Below, piece by piece: positions 46,152 through 55,003 of a stretch of 64,000 nucleotides of DNA. A program made the position numbers and the translations under genes. Every line of letters begins with the position of its first letter. The stretch's first letter is position 1. Under the pieces are notes generated by a model. It worked only from the letters and a program-made list of their open reading frames with translations, searched no databases and was not told the origin of the DNA. The DNA is taken from positions 1 through 64,000 of the forward strand of contig JAFEAB010000102.1 of assembly GCA_018266615.1 (NCBI GenBank), in the 5' to 3' direction. Source of the DNA: Bacteroidota bacterium (lineage in GTDB: Bacteria; Bacteroidota; Bacteroidia; Chitinophagales; Chitinophagaceae).

Positions 46152-47051
46152 TTAATGAATGCTTTTCGAAAATGTATAAATGGCAGCCAGCTCTTCATTG
46201 GTGAAACTCTGCATGTTCTGCCAGGGCATATATTCTTTTCGCAGAATTTTTCCTTCCGGTGTTTTTCCGCTACGGATTGTTTTTATAAATTCTGCTTCAG
46301 TCCATCTTCCCGCTGCACCTTTTGCGCTAATATCTGGAACCGGGGGAAATTCCGGTGCTAAAGCTGAACCTCCTTTCATATCGTGCATGTGGCAACTCTG
46401 ACATGTGGAAGCAAGGTATTTTCCTGTTTCATATACTGTTGCCGGAGGATTGGCAGAAATAGGCAAAGCATGATTAATATGTTCGGCTGGTAAAACTGCC
46501 ACCCGATCAATTTTCATCAACACCCGCCCTATTGGACCAATTGATTTTAATTTTCTCAGTTGATTATTCCTGGGTGGAACACTTTGGCAATAAGCAATAA
46601 GGTTGGCAAGGTCATCTTTATTTAGTGTGTTGCTTTCGTGTGCCGGCATCATCCAAAGTGATTTTCCATTCTTATCCACTCCATGCCTAAGTACACGTAT
46701 CCAATCCCTGGAAGAATATTCAGGCGAAAGCCCTCCTTTACCCTTAGTTAAATTTGGCGCTGAAATTTGAAGTAACAAAGGATCATTCATAAATATACCC
46801 CCTTGTAATGATGTGCCATGGCAGTCGCCACAACTCCTTATTTGATAAAGATGCTTTCCTTTTTCGATCGATTGGGAATCCGAAGGGATGGCTAACCTTG
46901 TTTCTGAAAAACGATATTTCTTGTTTAATCGCTTCTCTGTACTAATATATATATAGGTGTAACCCAAAACAATTACTGAAATCACGAGAAGTATTGTTCT
47001 CCCAATCCATTTAAAAATGGTCTTAATCACTTGCATTCTTCTATTTTCCAT
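46152..47051 (-). CDS. Membrane-anchored dihaem cytochrome c
   Basis: An N-terminal anchor (IGRTILLVISVIVLGYTYIYI) is followed by two cytochrome c domains with haem motifs SCGDCHG and SCQSCHM. Candidate axial Met residues lie in the KSLWMMPAHES and REYMPWQNMQ segments. The layout resembles the cytochrome subunits that pass electrons from membrane dehydrogenases. No dehydrogenase gene is adjacent. Start choice is open among ATG 47051, ATG 47036 and TTG 47072; the first overlaps the upstream gene by 11 nt. Confidence 0.85.
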   Translation of the reverse strand: MENRRMQVIKTIFKWIGRTILLVISVIVLGYTYIYISTEKRLNKKYRFSETRLAIPSDSQSIEKGKHLYQIRSCGDCHGTSLQGGIFMNDPLLLQISAPNLTKGKGGLSPEYSSRDWIRVLRHGVDKNGKSLWMMPAHESNTLNKDDLANLIAYCQSVPPRNNQLRKLKSIGPIGRVLMKIDRVAVLPAEHINHALPISANPPATVYETGKYLASTCQSCHMHDMKGGSALAPEFPPVPDISAKGAAGRWTEAEFIKTIRSGKTPEGKILRKEYMPWQNMQSFTNEELAAIYTFSKSIH

Positions 47052-47775
47052 TATTGGGTAAATCACTGTCAATTTTATTTAACACCGGCCTGGCATTAGA
47101 GATGTGGAGGATATTTACCCCCAGTGCAACGGGCCAGACTATTCCCATCAGCAAGTAAATATTAACTCCTAATTCAGCCGGCATATTCCAATTTGCGATT
47201 GTTGCTACTGCGTCTAATAAACAGGCAAATCCTGCTACAAGGGATAAAGTCCCGATTATTTTATAATCTCGCAGAAGCAATTTTCCAAAACCGATCCACC
47301 ATAAAGCTGCAAACAGCACTTCGAGCATATTCCAAAGGCCCTTAGTAACCAGCAAATTGATGCTGTTAAAAACCAACGCTATATTTTGCTGATTTGCTGC
47401 TGGTGATACACTATGCAGTTGCATTAAATATGGCCATGTTGCTGCCAACATAGCCGCGCCAATTGCCCCGGTCAATACGTATCCAATACCACAAAAAGTG
47501 AATAGGGATGTCCAGGGAGAATGATATTTAAATTGTTGATGCAGATATAGTACCGCTGGTAACAAGAGCAGGTAATATCCTGCCATATCAAAAATCAGGA
47601 ACCAATAAACCAGTTGAGAATTATGATCATATTGCAAAAGAAGAGAAGGGTTGCTAAAAGCGTCGAAGTTATACTCCACGGCCATTGCCCCTGTCAGCAG
47701 GCATCCAGCGGCAAACAGGCCCGCCATAATAGTAACTATTCCCAAAATTCGCGTATAGGTAAAATTCTTTTTCAT
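47041..47775 (-). CDS. Seven-helix membrane protein, DUF4386-like
   Basis: About 244 residues from ATG 47775 (MKKNFTYTRILGIVTIMAGLF), with about seven transmembrane helices. The arrangement, including YWFLIFDMAGYYLLLLPAVLYL and the LLVTKGLWNMLEVLFAALWWIGFG helices, recalls DUF4386 proteins of unknown function. It overlaps the cytochrome c gene, so the two form an operon. The frame extends to 47847, but a TATTTTTG -7 box at 47780-47787 lies just ahead of the chosen ATG. Confidence 0.7.
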   Translation of the reverse strand: MKKNFTYTRILGIVTIMAGLFAAGCLLTGAMAVEYNFDAFSNPSLLLQYDHNSQLVYWFLIFDMAGYYLLLLPAVLYLHQQFKYHSPWTSLFTFCGIGYVLTGAIGAAMLAATWPYLMQLHSVSPAANQQNIALVFNSINLLVTKGLWNMLEVLFAALWWIGFGKLLLRDYKIIGTLSLVAGFACLLDAVATIANWNMPAELGVNIYLLMGIVWPVALGVNILHISNARPVLNKIDSDLPNNGK

Positions 47776-47779
47776 ACGG

Positions 47780-47787
47780 CAAAAATA
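47780..47787 (-). promoter_or_regulatory. -7 box of the membrane protein/cytochrome operon
   Basis: TATTTTTG on the minus strand ends 4 nt before ATG 47775. Transcription should therefore start at or beside the start codon, giving a leaderless mRNA. Confidence 0.5.
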
Positions 47788-48084
47788 TTTTACAGCTCCT
47801 GGGAAAATGGTATCAGAAAGCGACAAAGTGATTGCAGATTGCGACAAAAATTAAATGAATAGGAGACTCAAGACGCTTTACCACTTTGCAGATATTCCCT
47901 CGGCAGTTAATTTATTCTTGTTTAAAATAAGGTGCAAAGGATCTTCCTTCTGATTATTTTTAACAGAATGGCTGTTTCTTCCTAAAAATTATAGGCTGTT
48001 TAAAAACTTGTGGAGGCCGGCGTGCAACAAAAAAGGGGATGGTCTTTGATTTTCAAACTCAGGATTATGTTGAAATTCTTTAGC

Positions 48085-48115
48085 ATTTTACTGCCCCCTC
48101 CCCGGGGGTAAAAAT
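48085..48115. other. GC hairpin with A/T flanks in a gene-free stretch
   Basis: CCCCC (48094-48098) and GGGGG (48104-48108) pair around TCCCC, flanked by ATTTTA and TAAAAAT. It could act as a terminator in either direction. The surrounding stretch 47848-48320 shows no supported gene, only this hairpin and two copies of a CACGAATG-type repeat. Confidence 0.5.
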
Positions 48116-48177
48116 ATGCTCGTTAAAAATTTATACAAAGAATTTTTACTGAAGAAAATTTAGCAATGGAATAATAT

Positions 48178-48275
48178 ATTTTAGTCACGAATGTACGAAT
48201 GAACATTTTTAAAGGCATGCACCCTCGCTTTATGATGTGCGATCAATATAATAAAGCAACGAATGCACGAATACT
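48178..48275. repeat. Dispersed CACGAATG-type short repeats
   Basis: Copies at about 48178-48203 (ATTTTAGTCACGAATGTACG, then AATGAA) and 48257-48272 (AACGAATGCACGAATA) share a core with 44900-44925 (TTTTAGCCATGAATGCACG, then AATGAA). The first and third agree over about 25 bases. These are non-coding dispersed repeats. Confidence 0.55.
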
Positions 48276-48320
48276 TTATTTACAGGTGAATACATCTTCC
48301 ACTCCGTTTATATCTTATAA

Positions 48321-48617
48321 CTAACGGTCATCCATATCCTCTTCCTGGTATTTCTGATGGATCTCATCATCCATATCAGTAGTTAAACTGGGGCCAGGTT
48401 TAAATGTATTCATTCGGTGAACCAGCTCGTCGGGGTCCTCGTGCATTATTTGTTGACTGCTCCTGCTTTCCTCCTGCTGGTGAACCCAGTCATCAGCATC
48501 TTCACCAGCGCCTTTGTTGACACCGGGAGTAGTTGTTAACCCTACCCTTTTCATCTTTCCACCGGTACTGGCGGCCAATTCGAAATGGGGGTTTTGGTCG
48601 TTTTGTTTGATGGTCAT
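48321..48617 (-). CDS. Small hydrophilic, probably disordered protein
   Basis: The 98-residue acidic protein runs from ATG 48617 (MTIKQNDQNPHFELAAS). It is rich in Asp, Glu, Gln and His, with repeated D-E-x-H pieces (DDWVHQQEE, DPDELVHRMN, DDEIHQKYQEED). It has no signal peptide or membrane segment and no domain I recognise. The frame extends to 48740, but the upstream part looks non-coding. Confidence 0.5.
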   Translation of the reverse strand: MTIKQNDQNPHFELAASTGGKMKRVGLTTTPGVNKGAGEDADDWVHQQEESRSSQQIMHEDPDELVHRMNTFKPGPSLTTDMDDEIHQKYQEEDMDDR

Positions 48618-48794
48618 GATTTGAGGTTTTGTTGTACATGAAATGTAAGTCTTTTTTTTAAAGTAAATTATGATCAGGATACCCTTAACTGAAACGGGGT
48701 TAATGAGGTGGAAATAAAATAGCGAATTGCGTAAAATCAACCAGAATATCGTCTCTTTTCATATTTTTTTTACAGGGATGGTATTTGAAAGCCA

Positions 48795-48802
48795 TAATTT
48801 TG
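48795..48802 (+). promoter_or_regulatory. -7 box of korB
   Basis: TAATTTTG lies 20 nt before the ATG at 48823, inside the 5' extension of the open frame, which supports the later start. Confidence 0.5.
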
Positions 48803-48822
48803 TAATTGTAAATAAGAATTGT

Positions 48823-49860
48823 ATGAGCGAACAAATAGCTTCGCCGGCAGCGGCCCTTACCTCAAAAGATTTTGCTACCGACCAGGAAGTACGCTGGTGC
48901 CCCGGCTGCGGCGATTATTCAATACTTGCGCAGGTACAAAAAGTAATGCCCACCCTGGGTATCCCCCGCGAAAATTTTGTAATCATATCCGGAATTGGCT
49001 GCAGCAGCCGGTTTCCTTATTATATGAATACCTATGGCATGCATAGCATTCATGGCAGAGCCACCGCCATTGCCAGTGGGTTAAAAGCGGCGCGGCCCGA
49101 GTTAAGTGTCTGGATTGTTACCGGCGATGGCGACAGCCTTAGCATTGGGGGGAACCACCTCATTCATTTGTTGCGGAGGAATTTTGACGTAAACATCCTG
49201 TTGTTTAATAATCAGATTTATGGTTTAACCAAGGGGCAATACTCTCCTACTTCGGAGGAACATAAAGTAACGAAGAGTACACCGTTTGGAAGCATCGATC
49301 ATCCGTTTAATCCGGCCGCTTTAGCCATGGGAGCCGATGCCAGTTTTGTTGCCCGAACAATGGATCGTGACCCGAAACACCTGCAGGCCATGCTTTCTCG
49401 AAGCCATCAGCACCACGGTGCCTCTTTTCTCGAAATATATCAAAACTGCAACATCTTTAATGATGGCGCATTTGAAATTTTTACAGAGAAAGGGTCAAAA
49501 GCAGATGAAGTATTGTTCCTGGAGCAGGGCCAACCCCTCATTTTTGGTGCAAATAAACAAAAGGGAATTAAAATTGATGGGCTTAAACCGGCACTGGTAA
49601 ACCTGGAAGAAGGTTTCAGTGCCGACGATTTATGGATACATGATGAAAAAGATCTGTATAAGGCCCAGATGCTGGTTCGGTTATTTGATGACCCCACAAT
49701 GGAAGGCCACATGCCAAGGCCGTTTGGGGTGTTTTATGAGGTAAACAGGCCCTGCTACGAAGAGGGAATGAAACTTCAATTGGAAGATGTGATTTCCCGT
49801 AAGGGAAAAGGCAACCTCGATGCTCTACTGAAGGGCAATGAAACCTGGGAAATTAATTAA
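48823..49860 (+). CDS. korB: 2-oxoacid:ferredoxin oxidoreductase subunit beta
   Basis: The TPP-binding beta subunit of a 2-oxoglutarate-type ferredoxin oxidoreductase, about 345 residues from ATG 48823 (MSEQIASPAAALTSKDF). Features are VRWCPGCGDYSILAQVQ, GIGCSSRFPYYMNTYGMHSIHGRA, the TPP motif GDGDSLSIGGNHLIHLLRRN and FNNQIYGLTKGQYSPTS. The alpha subunit normally adjacent is absent on both sides: a small minus-strand gene precedes it and asd follows tail to tail (8-nt overlap). Confidence 0.92.
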   Translation: MSEQIASPAAALTSKDFATDQEVRWCPGCGDYSILAQVQKVMPTLGIPRENFVIISGIGCSSRFPYYMNTYGMHSIHGRATAIASGLKAARPELSVWIVTGDGDSLSIGGNHLIHLLRRNFDVNILLFNNQIYGLTKGQYSPTSEEHKVTKSTPFGSIDHPFNPAALAMGADASFVARTMDRDPKHLQAMLSRSHQHHGASFLEIYQNCNIFNDGAFEIFTEKGSKADEVLFLEQGQPLIFGANKQKGIKIDGLKPALVNLEEGFSADDLWIHDEKDLYKAQMLVRLFDDPTMEGHMPRPFGVFYEVNRPCYEEGMKLQLEDVISRKGKGNLDALLKGNETWEIN

Positions 49861-50845
49861 CCAGCCCGGTCTTTAGCAGGTATTCCGCAATCTGGATGGC
49901 ATTGGTAGCAGCCCCCTTCCGGAGGTTATCGCTCACGATCCAGCAATTCATCGTATTGGGTTGGGTTTCATCTCTGCGGATCCGCCCTACAAAAGTTTCA
50001 TCTCTTTCATGAGCAGTTAACGGCATCGGATACACGAAGTTATCTACATCGTCCTGCAATATCACACCCGGGGTGTTCGAAAGAAGGCGGCGCACCTCTT
50101 CGATTGAAAAATCCTGTTCAAACTCAATATTAACGCTCTCACTATGGCCACCCATGGTGGGGATGCGTACACAGGTAGCGGTGACGGCAATGGTATTATC
50201 GGCTAATATTTTCTTTGTTTCGTGCGTCATCTTCATTTCTTCCCTGGTATACCCGTTTTCAAGAAAAACATCGATATGCGGCAGCGCATTTTGATCGATG
50301 GGATATTTATATGCCATTTCTCCAACTATTCCTTTTCTTTCATTTTCCATTTGGGTTACCGCTTTTACCCCCGTGCCGGTTACACTTTGATAAGTGCTTA
50401 CCACTACCCGCCTGATCCGGTATTTATCGTGAAGCGGTTTTAATACCATTACCATTTGGATAGTGGAGCAATTGGGGTTGGCAATAATTTTATCAGCCTC
50501 TTTTATTATGCCTGCATTAACCTCCGGAACAACAAGGGGAATTTTGGGGTCCATTCTCCAGGCGCTGGAATTGTCAATAACCGTAATCCCCGCAGCGGCA
50601 AATCGGGGCGCCCATTCCAGCGAAGTGGCACCACCGGCTGAAAAAAGTGCTATGGCGGGTTTGGCGTTAAGGGCATCCTCCATCCCGATCACTTTTAACG
50701 GCGTTCCTTTAAAAAGCACTTCTTTTCCCACCGATTTGGGAGAGGCAACCGCCAAAAGCCCGGTAACCGGAAATTTTCTTTCTGCCAAAACCTGCATCAT
50801 TTTACTGCCTACGAGGCCTGTTGCCCCCACTACCGCAACCTTCAT
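49853..50845 (-). CDS. asd: Aspartate-semialdehyde dehydrogenase
   Basis: An NADPH-dependent enzyme that converts aspartyl phosphate to the semialdehyde, leading to lysine, threonine, methionine and cell-wall diaminopimelate. The 330-residue protein has the N-terminal VGATGLVGSKMMQVL, the active-site Cys in ANPNCSTIQMVM and the VVSTYQSVTGTGVKA region. The family His lies in the PTMGGHSESV segment. A TAATTTTG box (50860-50867, minus) precedes the ATG by 14 nt. Confidence 0.95.
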   Translation of the reverse strand: MKVAVVGATGLVGSKMMQVLAERKFPVTGLLAVASPKSVGKEVLFKGTPLKVIGMEDALNAKPAIALFSAGGATSLEWAPRFAAAGITVIDNSSAWRMDPKIPLVVPEVNAGIIKEADKIIANPNCSTIQMVMVLKPLHDKYRIRRVVVSTYQSVTGTGVKAVTQMENERKGIVGEMAYKYPIDQNALPHIDVFLENGYTREEMKMTHETKKILADNTIAVTATCVRIPTMGGHSESVNIEFEQDFSIEEVRRLLSNTPGVILQDDVDNFVYPMPLTAHERDETFVGRIRRDETQPNTMNCWIVSDNLRKGAATNAIQIAEYLLKTGLVN

Positions 50846-50946
50846 AATTGTATTTTATTCAAAATTAATCCATCCCGCCCCTCTCTAAAGAAGTTTTAGG
50901 ATAATTGCTTTTTACTTCGCAAATCTAATACTGTATCTTTAAGCGT

Positions 50947-53562
50947 ATGAAAAAATGGTATTTTTTATGGCTGTGTCTTTTCTGCATGTTTTCAGTAAAA
51001 GCACAGGTAGATGATAATTTCTCGGATGGTGATTTTACTAATAATCCAACCTGGACCGGTACAGACGCCAGCTGGCAGGTTAACAGCAACTTCCAATTGC
51101 AAAGCGCGAATACCGTTACCAACAGCAGTTTTTATATCAGCACAGAAAACAGCCTTGCCACGGTGGCCCAATGGGAAGCATACATCCGCCTGGATTTTAA
51201 CCCTTCCGGCGCAAATTTTGTTGATTTTTTTCTGACTTCAAATCAGCAAAACCTGACTTTATCATCCGGTATACAAGGTTATTTTGTCCGAATCGGAAAT
51301 ACAAATGATGAGATTTCGCTATACCGGAAAAATGGAAATATTGAAACGGTAATTATTGATGGATTAAACGGGATCCTTAATAACAGCAGTAATACCATCA
51401 GGCTCAAGGTTACCCGTAATGCGGCTAACCAATGGGAGTTATTCAGAGACCTCTCCGGAACAGGATCTTCGTTCACCAGCGAAGGCACAGCTTTTGACGA
51501 TACCTATACTACATCCGGCTATCTTGGTTTTTTGGTAAAACAGAGTACCCCTACTTTTTTCTCGAAACATTATTTTGATGATATCTTAGCTACTGCCTAT
51601 TCTCCTGATGTTACTCCCCCTTCTCTGGTAAGCGCAACCGTTACCGGCTCCAATACCGTGGATATACTTTTTTCGGAAGCAGTTACCCAGGCTTCTGCAG
51701 AAAACCAGTTGAGTTATTCCGTAAGTAACGGGGTGGGCTTTGCGGTTTCAGCGGTGAGAGAGGTTTCTAATTTTTCAATGGTCCACCTTACCTTTCTGAA
51801 TAACTTTCCGAATAATGTTTCGGTTACCCTAACGGCTACAAGTATTTCTGACCTTTCGGGTAATGTAATGAGTAGTGGTAATATTCAGTTTATGTACACT
51901 ACAGTGGCTCCATTTGGGGTAGTGATAGATGAGATTATGGCCGATCCCTCGCCGCCGGTAAGCCTGCCGGAGGTGGAGTGGGTTGAGCTTAAAAATACAG
52001 CGGGCTTTGATATTAACCTCCAGGGCTGGCGACTGGGAAAACCCGGAAGTTTGAGCGGGCCTATGCCGGTATATAATTTAAAGAAAGATAGTTTTCTTAT
52101 TGTTTGTTCCTCAGGCTCCCTTTCCGCCATGGGGGCATATGGCAACGCCATATCTGTTACCAGCTTTCCTTCTTTGAGCAATAGCGGCGACCAGATTTTT
52201 CTTCAAAATGCTTCGGGGATGGTAATCCACGCTGTTAAATATTCCGATACCTGGTACCAGAATGATTTAAAAAAGCAGGGCGGATGGACCCTGGAGATGA
52301 TCGATACGCACAACCCCTGTGTGGGCATGGATAACTGGCGTGCAAGTAATGACCCTTCGGGAGGCACCCCGAGCAGAAAAAATTCCATTGATGCCGTTAA
52401 CCCCGATATTGCTTCGCCGCATCTTCTTCGTGCATACGCTCCCGATAGTTTACATATTGTTTTGGTTTTTGATGAGCAGGTAGACAGTACCAACGCCTCC
52501 TTTGTTACCCAATATTCTATAAGTGATGGAATTGGAGAGCCTGTTTCAGCAAACGCATTGCCTTATGGTTTCGACAGGGTTCAACTTACCCTTGCCCCTG
52601 CACAAGCACTTAACAGAAACCACGTGTACACCGTAACCGTAAATGCCGTTACCGATTGCAGTGGGAATGCTGTACAACAACCGGCTACGGCAAGGGTGGG
52701 CCTTTACGAGCATACCGATAGCCTGGGGGTGGTGATAAATGAAGTGTTGTTTAACCCCAAGCCTTCCAGTACCGATTATGTGGAAATTTATAACCGTTCC
52801 GGAAAAATCCTAAACCTGCGCAATCTGTATATTGCCAACCGGAACACAACGGGAGATATCAGCAGTATTACCCAGGCAAGCAGTGAAGACTATTTATTAT
52901 TCCCCGGCGATTTTATGGTATTTACACAAAGCAAAGCGCTGGTATTGCACGATTATGTAGCCCTTAACCCGCAACAGTTTATTGAGCTGTCGATGCCTTC
53001 TTATAATGATGATGCGGGAGATGTCATCTTTTTAAATGAGCAGGGTACTATTATCGATGAATTAAAATACGATCAGCGCTGGCATTTTAAACTGATCAGC
53101 AACAGAGAAGGAGTGGCACTCGAACGCACCAACTATGATGCGGTAACCCAGGATGCCAACAACTGGCACAGCGCCGCTACCAATGTGGGTTATGGAACGC
53201 CCACCTACAAAAATTCCCAATATATGGCGGATGCGGCCACCTTTGGAGAGATCACGGTAACCCCGGATATTGTGAGTCCGGATAACGACGGGTTGGATGA
53301 TTATGCGACGATAAATTACCAGTTCCCACAACCCGGGTTTGTGGCGAACATCACCATTTTTGATGCAGCCGGGAGGCCGGTAAGGTATTTACAACGCAAT
53401 GCGCTTTGCGGATTGAAGGGATATTTCCGCTGGGATGGATTGAGTGAGAAAAATCAAAAACTGCCTGTGGGTATGTATATTATTTATACGGAAGTGTTTA
53501 ATCTTAACGGGAAAACTAAAAAATTTAAAAACGTGATTGTGCTTGCCCGGAGGAATGGGTAG
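50947..53562 (+). CDS. Large secreted lamin-tail/Ig-like protein with T9SS-like C-terminus
   Basis: The 871-residue protein has a signal peptide (KKWYFLWLCLFCMFSVKAQ) and a concanavalin-like N-terminal domain to about 220. Ig-like segments follow (VTPPSLVSATVTGSNTVDIL near 225 and a second near 490), alternating with two lamin-tail domains (VIDEIMADPSPP near 325 and VINEVLFNPKPSSTDYVEIY near 600). The C-terminus (SPDNDGLDDYATIN, then GMYIIYTEVFNLNG) is of the gliding-motility/type IX secretion kind. It is likely exported to the cell surface by T9SS. Lamin-tail domains are often linked to adhesion or exonucleases; no nuclease domain is seen here. Confidence 0.85.
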   Translation: MKKWYFLWLCLFCMFSVKAQVDDNFSDGDFTNNPTWTGTDASWQVNSNFQLQSANTVTNSSFYISTENSLATVAQWEAYIRLDFNPSGANFVDFFLTSNQQNLTLSSGIQGYFVRIGNTNDEISLYRKNGNIETVIIDGLNGILNNSSNTIRLKVTRNAANQWELFRDLSGTGSSFTSEGTAFDDTYTTSGYLGFLVKQSTPTFFSKHYFDDILATAYSPDVTPPSLVSATVTGSNTVDILFSEAVTQASAENQLSYSVSNGVGFAVSAVREVSNFSMVHLTFLNNFPNNVSVTLTATSISDLSGNVMSSGNIQFMYTTVAPFGVVIDEIMADPSPPVSLPEVEWVELKNTAGFDINLQGWRLGKPGSLSGPMPVYNLKKDSFLIVCSSGSLSAMGAYGNAISVTSFPSLSNSGDQIFLQNASGMVIHAVKYSDTWYQNDLKKQGGWTLEMIDTHNPCVGMDNWRASNDPSGGTPSRKNSIDAVNPDIASPHLLRAYAPDSLHIVLVFDEQVDSTNASFVTQYSISDGIGEPVSANALPYGFDRVQLTLAPAQALNRNHVYTVTVNAVTDCSGNAVQQPATARVGLYEHTDSLGVVINEVLFNPKPSSTDYVEIYNRSGKILNLRNLYIANRNTTGDISSITQASSEDYLLFPGDFMVFTQSKALVLHDYVALNPQQFIELSMPSYNDDAGDVIFLNEQGTIIDELKYDQRWHFKLISNREGVALERTNYDAVTQDANNWHSAATNVGYGTPTYKNSQYMADAATFGEITVTPDIVSPDNDGLDDYATINYQFPQPGFVANITIFDAAGRPVRYLQRNALCGLKGYFRWDGLSEKNQKLPVGMYIIYTEVFNLNGKTKKFKNVIVLARRNG

Positions 53563-53591
53563 TGCAAAATTTATTTTTCCTTTTCATGGAC

Positions 53592-53626
53592 TGGGTTGCT
53601 TTCAAATGCGAGGCAACCCATTTTCT
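53592..53626 (+). terminator. Terminator after the surface protein gene
   Basis: TGGGTTGC (53592-53599) pairs with GCAACCCA (53613-53620) around a 13-nt loop and is followed by TTTTCTT. Confidence 0.75.
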
Positions 53627-53665
53627 TGCCTGGGTAAACTAAATTAGTTTGAAAAAAATGGAAAG

Positions 53666-53968
53666 TTAAGGCCTTAACTGATCGGAACCGATGCGGTTGA
53701 TATCATCGTCCATATTATTATCCGGGAGTTTTTCCAACCTGTATTTAACCAGGAGGTAACCGCCAAAAGCGCAGGCCACGCTGAATAACATGAGGCCTAT
53801 AAAATTCTCATTTCCAAAAGCAAGAATGCCGATGATTGCACCCATGAATTCGAACAGGAACCAGTATCCCACGGTAATCCATTTCCAACGGGTGGGGGGG
53901 AGTCCCTTTCTTACGGCCAACTCTCCAATATGCCGGGTAAGAAATATTAAAATGATGATTTCGAGCAT
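53666..53968 (-). CDS. Small three-helix membrane protein of unknown function
   Basis: 100 residues with a short N-terminal helix (MLEIIILIFLTRHIGELA) and two further helices (about 30-50 and 54-73), then a charged tail ending DNNMDDDINRIG. I recognise no family. It lies 14 nt downstream of the sugar kinase and is probably cotranscribed with it. Confidence 0.65.
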   Translation of the reverse strand: MLEIIILIFLTRHIGELAVRKGLPPTRWKWITVGYWFLFEFMGAIIGILAFGNENFIGLMLFSVACAFGGYLLVKYRLEKLPDNNMDDDINRIGSDQLRP

Positions 53969-53982
53969 TGGATTAATTGGAA

Positions 53983-54906
53983 TTAAACCAGGTCAATATC
54001 AAAGTTTACTAACTGTACAAATTCTTCGATTCGGCCATGGATATCGTCGTTTGAAATTTCCTTTAACCGTTGGGGTCCGAATTTTTCCACGCAGAAACTG
54101 GCCATAGCGCTTCCCACAATAATCGCAGTTTTCATGTTTTCAAACCCGGTATCCCTGGTTTTTGCGAGGTATCCCATAAATCCTCCGGCAAATGTATCGC
54201 CAGCCCCGGTTGGGTCAAATACTTCCTCCAATGGCAAGGCGGGTGCAAAGAAGACATGGTTTTTATGAAACAGGAGGGCTCCGTGTTCTCCTTTTTTAAT
54301 GATCAGGTATTGAGGCCCCATACCCAGGATCTTATTGGCTGCCCGTACCAGGGAGATTTCGCCGCTTAGTTGTCTTGCCTCCCCGTCATTAACCAACAAT
54401 ACATCTACCCGGGTTAATACGGTTTTAAGGTCGTCCATAGCGGTATCCATCCAAAAATTCATGGTGTCCAGTACGATAAGCCGGGGGCGGGTTTTAAGCT
54501 GGTTAATTACGCTGAGCTGCAGTTTCGGCATCAGGTTACCCAACATTAAAAATTCTGCATTCTGGTAACTATCCGGAACAATGGGATTAAAATCGGCCAA
54601 TACATTCAAATCGGTAATAAGCGTATCGCGGGAGTTCATATCAATGTGATACCTGCCACTCCAGAAAAAGGATTTTTTATCCTTTACCATTTCCACGCCA
54701 TCTAATTCAACCCCGCGTGCTTTTAATTCTTTCAACTCTTCTTCCGGGAAATCATTCCCTATAATAGATATCTGTTGAACCGGTTTAATGAATTTTGATG
54801 CGGCATAAGCCAGGTAGGTGCCCGAGCCGCCCACAATGCGATCCACTTTATCAAAGGGGGTTTCAATTGCATCGAAAGCCATCGTACCAAGGTTGATCAG
54901 AGACAT
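53983..54906 (-). CDS. PfkB-family sugar kinase
   Basis: A ribokinase/PfkB kinase of 307 residues. It has the glycine-rich N-terminal substrate lid region VGGSGTYLAYAASKF and the catalytic ATP-site motif DPTGAGDTFAGGFMGY near residue 228, in which the GAGD aspartate is the base. The substrate cannot be told from sequence alone. A TATTTTTG box (54943-54950, minus) lies 36 nt upstream of the ATG. Confidence 0.9.
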   Translation of the reverse strand: MSLINLGTMAFDAIETPFDKVDRIVGGSGTYLAYAASKFIKPVQQISIIGNDFPEEELKELKARGVELDGVEMVKDKKSFFWSGRYHIDMNSRDTLITDLNVLADFNPIVPDSYQNAEFLMLGNLMPKLQLSVINQLKTRPRLIVLDTMNFWMDTAMDDLKTVLTRVDVLLVNDGEARQLSGEISLVRAANKILGMGPQYLIIKKGEHGALLFHKNHVFFAPALPLEEVFDPTGAGDTFAGGFMGYLAKTRDTGFENMKTAIIVGSAMASFCVEKFGPQRLKEISNDDIHGRIEEFVQLVNFDIDLV

Positions 54907-55003
54907 GTTTCAGGAATTAGGTTATTTCTTTAAAAAACGTTGCAAAAATAGTTGTTTCAAAGAGGATTACGAAAGAAGGATTTTTTTATACTAATTTGGG
55001 GAA

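Noticed and set aside
48085-48115. CRISPR or phage attachment site in the 47.8-48.3 kb gap
   Set aside because: Only one hairpin and two diverged short repeats are present, with no regular spacing or spacers.
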